Made by a program: the position numbers and the translations under genes. A stretch of DNA of 64,000 nucleotides from NCBI RefSeq assembly GCF_041734735.1, contig NC_134887.1:34077244-34141243 (forward strand), read 5' to 3'. Shown piece by piece: positions 47,754 to 60,715 of the stretch. The number at the start of each line of letters is the position of its first letter. The stretch's first letter is position 1. The notes under the pieces were generated by a model. It saw nothing but the letters and a program-made list of their open reading frames with translations. It ran no database searches and was not told the origin of the DNA. Origin of the DNA: Babylonia areolata (lineage: Eukaryota; Mollusca; Gastropoda; Neogastropoda; Buccinidae).

Positions 47754-50700
47754 ACACATGCATGCATGTATTACTCTTTATATATATATATATATATATA
47801 TATTGAATTCCACTTAATTTTACATATGTACACTGTGGGTTGTCTTTAGTGTATGACTTTGGAGCCCAATTATGTGTACTTGATAATATATTTATTAAAG
47901 ATATACATGTATTCCATCTTTTTTCTTTCTTTCTATATGTAGTGCATATTACTCAACCAGAAATGTGAATTTCTCTGTTGTCTGCAGTCAAAGAGCCAGG
48001 AGAAGAATGCCCATAACACACTCACTCTCTCGGCCCGGGGCCTCAGCCCTATGACCCCCTTTGTGGACGCACCAGACAAATTTCGTTGGCGTTGGATCAA
48101 TCTGGACAATGCCCGTCTTCCCTCCAACATGTCCGTCACGGAAAGCATCAACCTGACAACACTGCCTCCTATGATTCAAGCTGTCAAAGCCGGCAATATT
48201 AGAATCATGCAGGAGCTGGCACAGCAGGGTAAGGCTGAAATGTGCAGAGCTGCAGTGATGATTGAGTAGAGTTTTTTACCGTATGTTGGTTTATATTATT
48301 CTCTTGGTCAGATTTTCTGTCTGAAATGGTCTGTGTTTGTAGGGAGAGTGGACTTTGATGTTCCATCAGTGTTCAGTCTGAAGGTCCAGTGTTTCTCTGA
48401 CAGTAGTCCACGACCCATGTATTTGTCTGCAAGGTTATTATTAAAGACCTGGTTTTGAGCCAGTTGCTAAGGCAGCAGGATGGTTGGTTGGTTTGTTTGT
48501 TGTTTTTTGCTTTGTCTGTTCAATCTTATTTTGTCTTCCACGGTTACTTTTTTTTTTTTTTTTTTTTTAATGAGGTTCTTATCACTAGATAATGTTTTAT
48601 TTTTCTGTGGAACAATTATAGAATCTGGTTAGACCAAGAGTGTTCAGTTGTTTTCAAAGACAACAAACAAACAGCAGTAAGGTTTTTGCTCCACTGCACA
48701 ATTTCAGACCAAAGCTACACAGCGCTTTCAGTCAGCTAAGACACATGTAAACAGAAAGTGCAGAGAAATCAGTAAAGAAAGTTTGGGTTTTTTTGGTTTC
48801 TTTGTTTGTAGGTGTAATGTACCTTCCAATACCTGTGAATGTGCAAACGGAATTGTATTTATATTTGTATTTCTTCTTATCACAACAGATTTCTCTGTGT
48901 GAAATTCGGGCTGCTCTCCCCAGGGAGAGTGAGTCGCTATACTACAGCGCCACCCATTTTTTTGTGGTTTTTTTTGCATGCAGTTTTATTTGTTTTTCCT
49001 GTCGAAGTGGATTTTTCTACAGAATTTTGCCAGGAACAACCCTTTTGTTGCCGTGGGTTCTTTTATGTGTGCTGCACACGGGACCTCATTTTATTGTCTC
49101 ATCCAAATGACAAGTGTCCAGACCACCACTCAAGGTCTAGTGGATGGGTTGAAAATATTGGCGGCTGAGCCGTGATTCAAACCAGCACGCTAAGATTCTC
49201 TCACTTCCTAGGCGGACGCGTTACCTCTAGGCCATCACTCCAGCGGCTTTGGCTAAAAATTGTGTCCCTTAAACTTGAATCAGACAAATAATTCAGGCTC
49301 AGGCATGAGAGTGCAACAACACTGTTCAGAACACTTCATTGGCTTCCTGTGAAGGCTAGTATCTGTTCTTGATTGTTAAGAACAGTTTATGGAAAAGGAA
49401 AAGACACAGGAAAGATTACTGAGTAAAGATTAGCCCCTTCAACTTTCAGGTGAGTTGGGCCCAAACCATAGTATTGGTTGGTTGATTTAAGAATATCTTC
49501 CCGTTTTACTTGAAAACAGTATCCATGATTTATATCAAGAGATTGTTCCTTACGTTTTCTGAAAGAAATGCATTGTCTGAGAATGGCATGTGTGTCTATG
49601 TCTCTGTATAAGAGATTGTGGACATGCATGATCATTCATATTTGAACTTGTGAAAACAGGAAGATTACCTTGTAGTTACTGATAAACTTAAAAAGCCTTG
49701 ACATGAAAATCAAGAGAGAAAAGTCCTTAGTTGTTTTGGTTTTAATCTCTTGGTTTCATATTTTATGAGAATTTCTATTTGCGTTTTCCTTACACTGCAT
49801 ATGAAAAGTCTGAGAAGAAAGAAATCAGTTGTATTTCTAACGATTTTTCTTCTCTGCAGTGTGATGTGTGACCTTGGTTTTAGTGGAACTTTGGTTTGGT
49901 GTCATACACTGTACCCTGTCAAACTGATGCAAACCAGGCCTATCAGTTTGCTCTTCTCGGCCAAAATTTATCGCGACAACTCAGTGATACGACATCTCGC
50001 CATTAGACCGCCGTCTGCTAGCCAGTGAAATGTAGTTTCTGGCAGTAGGTAAACTATCATTCTCAAAGGCCGGGAGGTTATTGGCTGTAGTTGCTTTCGT
50101 TTTCTCCGCATAGGCGGATAGTAGTTTGCACAGGACAAGAATGTCAGACCCCTGCCGGAGTCTGCACTAGTTGGGTCACGGTAAGTATGTTATTTAAACG
50201 TAATTTTAGATAGAATATTTCCTTTTTCATGCATGTTTGTTGTTTGTTGCTGATTTCCAGGACGTTTTCATCTCGGGATTCATGTATCTTACATCGTTTG
50301 CATCTGTTTGTAACGTTTTATTTGATGTATTGTTTTGTGAACTTCGTCTCGCTCTCTGCTCTCCTTTGGTCGTTGCAGACCGTTCCTGACTTTCTTCTGC
50401 TTACGCACTTGCCGCATTACTTGGGAATAACTTGTCCCCCATCGCGGAGCATCACTAACCATTCCGGCAATTGCCAAACCCATGAGGTTGGGATAGTGCT
50501 TTCACAGGAGACTATCTCTGGTCCTGGGACCCACGGGTTCTGTTCATGATCAGGCCAATGCGTCTTTGTTGACACATTGAGGTGGAACAGCTCGAACTCC
50601 TATCACAGTCAGGAAGGGGACTGTGGGGGATTGGAGTTCGGGCCGGACCCCAAGTTATCCCAAGTGGAGGATGGTTTTGTTGTGGGATGTGCCCCTACTG

Positions 50701-51837
50701 TGCCTGTGGTCATGTGGAGATGGCCTTTAAAAAAAATTTTAAAAAATTATACATATATATGTATACAGATATATATTCATACATATATATATATTTCTCT
50801 CTCTCTCACAGCCAATCTTATACTCAAGTTATAGGTCAGACATGATGTCACAATGGGGCATGATTTAGCCCACTATTCTCTGCTCATGGACAGGCTCTCA
50901 GTGGTGGCACTGCTCTCTCTCTCTCTCTCTCCATCCCTCCCATGCCGAGTCCCCTCCCCCACCTCCCTCAGTGGGGATGGACACCTATGGCCTTCGGGAG
51001 GGCCACTCTCTTGTGCTCTCCCCAGGTCAAGTCACCCCAGTATCTCTACGGGAGGGGACGCGGGGCGCGTGGCGCCCACCTGCTTGTCAGTTGAAGCCGC
51101 TGTCCGTCGGGTCTCCCCTGCTGGGGTAGGCACGCACGTGTCAGACTGTCCTGCTATCCGGCCAGTTTCCCCTGCTGGGGTAGACACGCACGTGTCAGAC
51201 TGTCCTGCTATCCGGCCAGTTTCCCCTGCTGGGGTAGGCACGCACGTGTCAGACTGTCCTGCTATCCGGCCAGTTTCCCCTGCTGGGGTAGACAAGCATG
51301 TGTCAGACGGTCCTGCTATCCAGCCGGTTTCCCCTGCTGGGGGAGGCACACACATTTCAGGCGGTCCCGGGACACCCCGGTTGGTACAGGTCACTGGACT
51401 TCCCGCCGGCTTGGACAAGTTTTTTCTTAATTTTTTTCTCTTCCTAAAAGTCCGTGTATAAGTGAGCCCTGGGGATGGGCTCACAGGATGGTTGGCACTC
51501 ACGGGTAGATCCCCCCATTCTACCCGTACAGGCTGCCGGGAGGGCCAGGGATGACTCCAGGTCCTATCCTCCACAGATTCAGCCCAGCACCCCTTGCCCT
51601 ACACATGTGGTGCTCAACTGCGGATGCCCACCGCATCACCTGGAGTGGTCCACTGGTGTCGGTCAGCTGCTGAGGATGACGCAGAGTTTGCATTATGCGT
51701 GCAGATTCAGCTATTGTGGATGACGCAGATGGGATTGGCCGGACAGGGCTGATGTATGCCGTTCATCACACAGAGTACCACGCTCTCAACTTTCTGCTGG
51801 AGAGTCAGGCTGATGTTAATGTTGCTGCTCATGGTAA

Positions 51838-51869
<32 letters not shown>

Positions 51870-54800
51870 CTTATGCGTGTGTGCAAGCTTTGTGTGTGTG
51901 TATGTATGTGTAAAATATTCAATAAAATATGTGAGTATACATTTTCCTGTAGATGAGTTTTTGTGTGTGTGCACTTCTTTAGAAAAAAAAGCGTCATTTT
52001 AGTGTATGATATATTTATCTTGTGATTACTATTGCCTCATCTGTCAGTATGATCATCATATTTGTCAGATGATAGTGTGTTCCTGAACATTCATGAACAC
52101 TTCTGTTTGGTAATTTTGTATTGAAATCCTCATCATATTTGTGTACGTTGCACAAGTGATATGTTTTATGCCAAGTGTGTGTGGGGATGCCTGCATATGA
52201 CCGGTGCGTGTGTGTGTGTGTGTTAGATAATTGAAAGGTGATGTTTCATTGGGTGCAGTTTGCTATGACAGTTGTGTGCATTTTTGGTAGGTCTGTATGT
52301 TTTATGCCAAATTTTACTGTTGTGCTGGTAATGTGCATGTATTACTATTAGAGACTTCTCACTCAGGTTCTCTTGTTGAGATCTTGATCTTCATGGGCTA
52401 TGACTCCCATATTCACTCATATACACCAGTGGGATTTTACACGTATGACCATTTTTAACCCACTTGATGGGGTGTGTTCTTGAATTAGTAACCCACCAAA
52501 CATGATCTTTATTGTGCATGTTTGATCTTTGCATGCTAATACACGTGAAGGGGTTCAGGCACTAGCAGGTCTGCACTTCTGTTGACCTGGGAGATAAGAA
52601 CAGTCTCCACCCATCACCCACCAGGCACCGTGACCGGCATTCAAACCTGGGATGATGGGCGCAATAGCTGAGTTGATAAAGCGCTGGTCTTTCTATCTGA
52701 GGGTCCTGGGTTCGAATCTTGGTAACCGCGCCAGGTGGGTAAAGGTTAGAGATTTTTTCGATCTCCCAGGTCAACATATGTGCAGTGCAGGTCTTCGTGT
52801 GTATATGCAAGCAAAAGATCAAATACACACATTAAAGATCCTGTAATTCATTCAGAGTTCGGTGGATTAGGGAAACAAGAACATGCCCAGCATGCACACC
52901 CCCCAGAAAATGGAGTATGGCTGCCTAGATGGCAGGGTAGAAACGGTCATACATGTAAAACCCCATTTGTGTACATACGAGTGAACGTGGGAGTTGCAGC
53001 CCACGAACGAAGAAGAATAAGGAGAAAGTCCAAGGCTTCAGCCACTCGGCTGTTGTACCTGTGCTGTTGTTGAGAGGCTGAAGTTGTGGTGACTGTGCTG
53101 TGTGTGGCTGACAGACGGTGCCACAGCCCTGCACTACGCCTGCCATGAAGGGAACGCGGCGGCCCTCAACCTGCTGCTGCGTCACGGGGCCTACATCGGC
53201 CTGATGGACACCCAGGGTCGAGCCCCCATCCACTGGGCCGTCACCACGCCCAGCACCCAGTGTCTGCAGGTAACACTTTGTTTTGTGATGTCCCTCCATG
53301 GGCGCTGATGGACTTCTTGAAAGAAGCGAACATTTTAAATCAGATTTGAATGTTTTAAACTCTGGAAGGTTTTTAAACTTTGAGTGGAAAGCTTGAATCG
53401 ATGACTTGTTTTAATAGTACCTTTTTTTTTTTTAACCCTTGACTTGAAGTAGTGCTAACATGGCGATAGCCTTGAGATGGCCTTAGTGGTCGGCGAGACT
53501 CTAAGCACAGTAATTTGATTTGATTTGAGGTCTGGCTTGTCTTCTGTGTGTGTGTGCGTGTGTGTTTTTCTTCAGTTTACAGAACAGGATATAATAGATG
53601 TCAATCCAATCAGGCATCTATCCATGCACCTTTTTGTACATTTACGGGGGGTTGGGGGTGGGGGGGTGTATGTACATCATTACATGTGTATGTATGGTAT
53701 GTGTGTGTCGTCAGATGCTGCTGGAGAATGGTGCGGACCCCGCCCAGCGGGACAAGGACGGCCTGACCCCGTGCATGTGGGCGTGCCGCATGGACCACAT
53801 CGCCCACTTCGACCTCCTCTCCCGCACCAACTACTCCATCGCCGAGCACGACGCCATCGAGAGGGACGGCAACGGTCGCACCTGGATGCACTGGGCCGTG
53901 CGGCGCACAGAGCCTCTGGAGTGTCTTCAGGTGGGTACAGGTGGTGGTGGTGGTGGTGGGGAATGTGGGTGTGTCACCTGGATGCACTGGGCTGTGCAGC
54001 GCACAGAGCCTGTGGAGTGTCTGCAGGTGGGTACAGGTGGTAGTGGTGGTGGAGGTGTGAGTGTGGGTGTGTCACCCGGATGCACTGGGCTGTGCAGCGC
54101 ACAGAGCCTCTGGAGTGTCTGCAGGTGGGTACAGGTGATGGTGGAGGTGTGAGTGTGGGTGTGTCACCTGGATGCACTGGGCCGTGCAGCGCACAGAGCC
54201 TCTGGAGTGTCTGCAGGTGGGTACAGGTGGTGGTGGTGGTGGAGGTGTGAGTGTGGGTGTGTCACCTGGATGCACTGGGCTGTGAGGCACACAGAACCAC
54301 TGGAGTGTCTGCAGGTGGGTACAGGTGGTGGTGGTGGAGGTGTGAGTGTGGGTGTGTCACCTGGATGCACTGGGCTGTGCAGCGCACAGAACCTCTTGAA
54401 TGTCTGCAGGTGGGTACAGGTGGTGGTGGTGGTGGAGGTGTGAGTGTGGGTGTGTCACCTGGATGCACTGGGCTGTGAGGCACACAGAACCTCTGGAGTG
54501 TCTGCAGGTGGGTACAGGTGGTGGTGGTGGAGGTGTTAGTGTGGGTGTGTCACCTGGATGCACTGGGCTGTGCAGCGCACAGAGCCTCTGGAGTGTCTGC
54601 AGTTGGGTACAGGTGGTGGTGTTGGAGGTGGGGAGTGTGGGTGTGTCACCTGGATGCACTGGGCTGTGAGGCACACAGAGCCTCTGGAGTGTCTGCAGGT
54701 GGGTACAGGTGGTGGTGGTGGGGAGTGTGGAAGTGTGGGTGTGTCACTTGGATGCACTGGGCTGTGCGGCGCACAGATCCCCCGGAGTGTCTGCAGGTGG

Positions 54801-57800
54801 GTACAGGTGGAGGTGTTGGTGGGGAGTGTGTGTGACACACCTGGATGCACTAGGCTGTGCAGCGCACAGAACCCCTGGAGTGTCTGCAGGTGGATATAGG
54901 TGGAGGTGTTGGTGGGGAGTGTCGGTGTGTGGGTGTCACCTGGATGCACTGGGCCGTGCGGTGTACAGAGCCTCTGGAGTGTCTGCAGGTGGGTACAGGT
55001 GGTGGTGTCGGTGGGGAGTGTCGGTGTGTGGGTGTCACAACTGGATGCACTGGGCCGTGAGGCACACAGAACCCCTGGAGTGTCTGCAGGTGGGTACAGG
55101 TGATGGTGGTGGTGGTGGAGGTGTGTGTGTGGGTGTCACACCTGAATGCACTAGGCCGTGAGGCACACAGAACCCCTGGAGTGTCTGCAGGTGGGTACAG
55201 GTGATGGTGGTGGTGGTGGAGGTGTGAGTGTGGGTGTCACACCTGGATGCACTGGGCTGTGAGGCGCACAGAACCCCTGGAGTGTCTGCAGGTGGGTACA
55301 GGTGATGGTGGGGTGTGTGGGTGACACACCTGGATGCACTGGGCCGTGCAGCGCACAGAACCTCTGGAGTGTCTGCAGGTGGGTACAGGTGGTGGTGGTG
55401 GGGAGTGTGGGTGTGTGGGTGTCACACCTGGATGCACTGGGCCGTGCGGTCCACAGAGCCTCTGGAGTCTCTGCAGGTGGGTAGAGTTGGTGGTGGAGGT
55501 GTGAGTGTGTGTGTTGTCACCTGGATGCACTGGTCCGTATGGCGCACAGAACCTCTAGAGTGTCTGTAGGTGGGTACAGGTGGTGGTGGTGGTGGTGGAG
55601 GTGTGAGTGTGGGTGTGTCACCTGGATGCACTGGGCCGTGAGGCGCACAGAACCCCCGGAGTGTCTGCAGGTGGGTACAGGTGGTGGTGGTGGGGAGTGT
55701 GGGTGTGTGGGTGTCACACCTGGATGCACTGGGCCGTGCGGCGCACAGAGCCTCTGGAGTGTCTGCAGGCGGGTACAGGTGGTGGTGGTGGAGGTGTGAG
55801 TTTGTGTGTTGTCACCTGGATGCACTGGGCCGTATGGCGCACAGAACCTCTAGAGTGTGTAGGTGGGTACAGGTGGTGGTGGTGGAAGTGTGAGTGTGGG
55901 TGCATCACACACACCATGCACAATACAAAAATATCATCCGGTCACTTCAGTGATAATGTCTCTGTTTTGATGTCATATATCTATAGTGATCATTTATGTC
56001 ATTGCTGATTTACAGATGCTTAACAGACCTGGTGGTGAATGTTGATAAAAAAAAAAATTGAAAAAGTGTTCAGAGGGGATTGGGTTGGGTTGGGGGGGGG
56101 GGGGGGGGCTCGGGGGGGGGTGGGGGGGGTCGGGGGGGTAGTATTAGTAGTATTATAGTATTATAACCCCACCCCCCCCCCCCCCGCTTCCCCCAACCAT
56201 CCAAAATTTTAGCTCCAATTTCTTGATTCCCATGAGATAAATCATTTTCATGACGTTATGTGCTACTTCTATCCTCAGTTGTTCTTTTTTGTAATCAAAA
56301 ATTTTTTCAACAAATTGAATCTATACAAGGTTGGTCACCTCTGTGTGTGTGTGTGTAATTGTGCGTGGTAACCTATCATATTTATCTTCTTTTTTTTTCA
56401 GTTGTTATTTACCTGTTTTGTGCGGGTATGTCTGTGAATGCGAGGGCTTATCAATAAGTTCTGAGATGCAACGCACTTTACAGATTGACAAAAGAATTTG
56501 ACGGGCGCAATAGCCGAGTGATTAAAGCGTTGGACTGTCAGTCTGAGGGTCCCGGGTTCGAATCACGGTGACGGCGCCTGGTGGGTAAAGGGTGGAGATT
56601 TTTACGATCTCCCAGGTCAACACATGTGCAGACCTGCTAGTGCCTGAACCCCCTTCGTGTTTATATGCAAGCAGAAGATCAAATACGCACGTTAAAGATC
56701 CTGTAATCCATGTCAGCGTTCGGTGGGTTATGGAAACAAGAACATACCCAGCATGCACACCCCCGAAAACGGAGTATGGCTGCCTACATGGCGAGGTAAA
56801 AACGGTCATACACGTAAAAGCCCACTCGTGTGCATACGAGTGAACGCAGAAGAAGAAGAAGGCAAAAGAATGACATACCAGGAGAACCAGCAGGAGCTGG
56901 GTGTTTCATTGGGAAGTGTGTGTACAGTTCTGCATGATCAGCTTGATGCCAGCAAACACTGCGTCCATTGGGACCATCACAAATTAACTGTCAAGGGTGT
57001 TAGACTGGAATGGTGTACCTACATGCTGAGGAAATTCAATGGAGGATGTTCAGATTGTGCATGGGAAATCCTGACTGATGACGAAAAACGAGTCTTTGAG
57101 TATGACCCAGAAACCAAGCACGAGTCAGCTGTGTGGGTCTTCCAAGGTGAGGACTCGAAGAGATCAAGGAGAGCTGTCAAACAAATGGTGGCCAGTTTCT
57201 TCTCCAGATCCAGCCAGGTTGCCACGTTAACTCTCGAGGGGAAAGGAAGACTGTGACCCCCAACTGGAACATCAGTCATTGCCTGCCCCAGGTCTTCAAG
57301 GAACGGTGCCAGCACCGCCCACACACAGGTACCCACAGCCTGCTGCCTGCTGCACCATGACCACGCAGCACCACACTGCTGCAGCAGTTCTTGACTTGTG
57401 GCCAGAAACAACGTGAAGCTGGTCACTCATCGGCCTTACTGGCCAGACCTGGCCCCCCCATGACTGGTTTCTGTTCCCTTTCATGAAGAAGCAGCCACGG
57501 GTTAAAGAAGTTCCAGACCTCTGAAGATGCCCAAGCTCACTTTGAGGGAGGGTGTTATCTCCGCCATAACCCTGTCAGCGTGGAAGGGTGTCATGGACAG
57601 GTGGTTTGAGAAGACGACCCAGTGCATCAGGGCTGAGGGAGGGTACTTCTAAACACTGGACTGGTCTTCTTGCCGGCAGGTATTAACTCTCTCCATACGA
57701 ACGGCGAAAGAGACGACGTTAACAGCGTTTCACCCCAATTACCACCATCAGAATATTGCAAGTGGAAGGCTCTTATACTGAAGAGGTGTTTGTTGACAAA

Positions 57801-60679
57801 GAATACCACAATTCTGACGACGGAAGCTAAAGGTTGGGTCATTCAGACACCCACTGGACATCCGAGGGGTCTGTGTAGAGGAGAAGAGAGGACTGGCCGT
57901 ACTGAGTGAGTTAACAGAAAGCCACGTCTCAGAACTTGCCGAACAGCCCTTGTGACTAATCACTGATAGGCAGATGAATTCGTTAATTAATACTTGCATG
58001 TGTGTGTGTGTGTGTGTGTGTGTTGATAAATGATACACAGGTGTACTAATTAAAACTGCTTTTGTACCAAACCAGACACTGCTGACAGCGGAGAGCGCCG
58101 GGTACAAAGATGAGGAGGGCAAAACAGTGCTGATGCTGGCAGCAGAAATAGGTACGTTGCAACCACAAAGATGATGATAATGATGTACATTTATAATGTG
58201 CCTTTTCTCCTCGGGCACTTTACATGAAAGGAAAAGTTAACAGATTACATGAACCACTTATGACCACTCTTTCTCTCTCCCCCTTCTTGTATTTGTATTG
58301 TGTTACTCTTTTTTTGTCACAACAGATTTCTCTGTGTGAAATTGAGGCTGCTCTTCCCAGGGAGAGGGCATCACTACACTGACAGCACCACCCATTTTAA
58401 AAATATTTTTTCTGCCTGCAATTTTATTTGTTTTCCTATGGAAGTGGATTTTTCTGCCAGGGACAACCCTTTTGTTGCTGTGGGTTCTTTCTCCAGAGGG
58501 AAAAAAAAAAGTTGAAAGATACCATAAGTTTGTTTTTGGAATTACGTTTCAGAAAATCATGATTCAAAACAATGAATGAACCAGTAAAGGGAGAAGGTAT
58601 ACTGCGGAAAAGTTGACAGGTGTTTTGCTGTGTGCAGGGTCGTTGCCGGCCACACGACTGATCCTGGAGATAGCCGGCACGGACACCCTGGACGACTACG
58701 ATTCCCAGTCCAGGACGGCCCTTCACCTGGCCGTCATCGGTGGCCATGGCGATGTCGTCAACTTCCTGCTGGAACAGGGAGGTCAGTCCGCCTGACCGGG
58801 CTCTGTGTGTTAGTGGTTATGTCCCCTGTATTGTGTGACTTTGTCACAACAGATTTCTCTGTGCGTGGAATTGGTGCTGCTCTCCCCAGGGAGACTGTGT
58901 CGCTACAGTGCAGGGCCACAGATTTTTTTTTTTTTCTTTTATCTGCATGTGTATTTGTTTTCCCATAAAAGTGGATTTTGCTACAGAATTTTGCCAAGGA
59001 CTTCTTCTTCTTCTGCGTTCACTCGTATGCACACGAGTGGGCTTCTACGTGTATGACCGTTTTTACCCCGCCATGTAGGCAGCCATACTCCGTTTTCGGG
59101 GGTGTGCATGCTGGGTATATTCTTGTTTCCATAACCCACTGAATGCTGACATGGATTACAGGATCTTTAACGTGCGTATTTGATCTTCTGCTTGCATATA
59201 CACTCGAAGGGGGTTCAGGCACTAGCAGGTCTGCACATATGTTGACCTGGGAGATCATAAAAATCTCCACCCTTTACCCACCAGGCGACGTCACCGTGAT
59301 TCGAACCCGGGACCCTCAGATTGACAGTCCAACGCTTTAACCACTCGGCTATTGCGCCTGTCATGCCAAGGACAACCCTTTTGTTGCAGTGGGTTCTTTT
59401 ACATTCTTTTATGTGTGTTAAGTGCGTGCTGCACATGAAATCTCGATTTTGTCATCTGATCCAGACCACACCACTCAGGGTCTCATGGTGGGGGAGAGAA
59501 ATACTGTCGAGTGTGGGATTTCATCCTGTGCGCTCAGATTCTCTCGCTTCCTGGACAGACGCGTACCGATAGGCCAACACTGCACGGTGTGGTCATGGTT
59601 GGGGCGGAAGTGAATTGTGACTGAAAGCAAAGTGCAGGATGGATCGGAATGCATCACCGTTTGCATTGTCTGTTTTCTCGTTTTAGGAAATTGTGGTAAT
59701 TTGATTAGTGTTATGTGTATTATTGATTGAAATTCCTTTGATGCTGCCGTAGTGAACATGCCCCCTTTACCAAACAAATGCCTCACATGCATGTGTGTAT
59801 ACAGTGCTGCCTTTGCAATAGAAAGGTGAGGTGAGGGTTTTTTGGGGGTTTTTTTAGTGATAAGTTGAAATGACCTGTTTTTTGCTGCTTTGCACATATT
59901 GACCTTGACTTTTCTGCTTGCTGATGTCTTGGTTGATATCTGTGGTCTTGCCAAACAGAGTGATCATGTGAAACCCTTGTGTGACTGGTGAAAACTCGGC
60001 GATGAAGAAGTTTGAACCTGACTGGTCATTCTGATTGACGACAAACTGGAAGAAGATTCTTATCGATAAACAGTCAAATGGTCTATGTAATTGGGGGGAA
60101 TAAAAGTTTGTGTTTGTTGGGAAGAGGTCACCGACTCAACATCTTCGGTTGAATATTCTCGAGTGTGTGTCTATCCCTCAGTCTGTCTGCGCTCGTATGA
60201 GTCTGCGCACAGATCGGCCTGTAAGTACAAAGGGTTTTTTTGGGTTTTTTTTTAGAGTTTCAGAGTTCACAGCATGTGAGGTTGTCTGGATGTTGCTCGT
60301 GAGACTTCATTCCCATTCACTGGGCTTGTTCCTCCCCCCACGGGTCCCGTCACAGTGGACTCAGTTAACCCGTCCTGTGCCACGCCTGTTTTATGCTCAA
60401 TAGGCTGCAGACAGGAACCGATGGAGAGAACTGGTCAGGAAATTATCTGCGGTGCCCCGATGACCTTCCACTGGGTTATGGGATAGGTGAAGGTGAAGGA
60501 CAACCATTTCCCAAGGAATGTTTTCATCAGAGAGGATAGTAATATAAATTCTAGCATGCAAACTGCTAAAAGAAAGTGAATATATATATATGTAAACTGC
60601 TAAAAGAAAGTGAATATATATATATATATATATATGCAAACTGCTAAAAGAAAGTGAAAAAAAAGAAGAAGAAAAAAAA

Positions 60680-60715
<36 letters not shown>

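Noticed and set aside
53931-55895. Protein with many MHWAV repeats
   Set aside because: Unit lengths vary and are not multiples of three, donors separate the pieces, and the next real exon joins in phase directly to the first copy.
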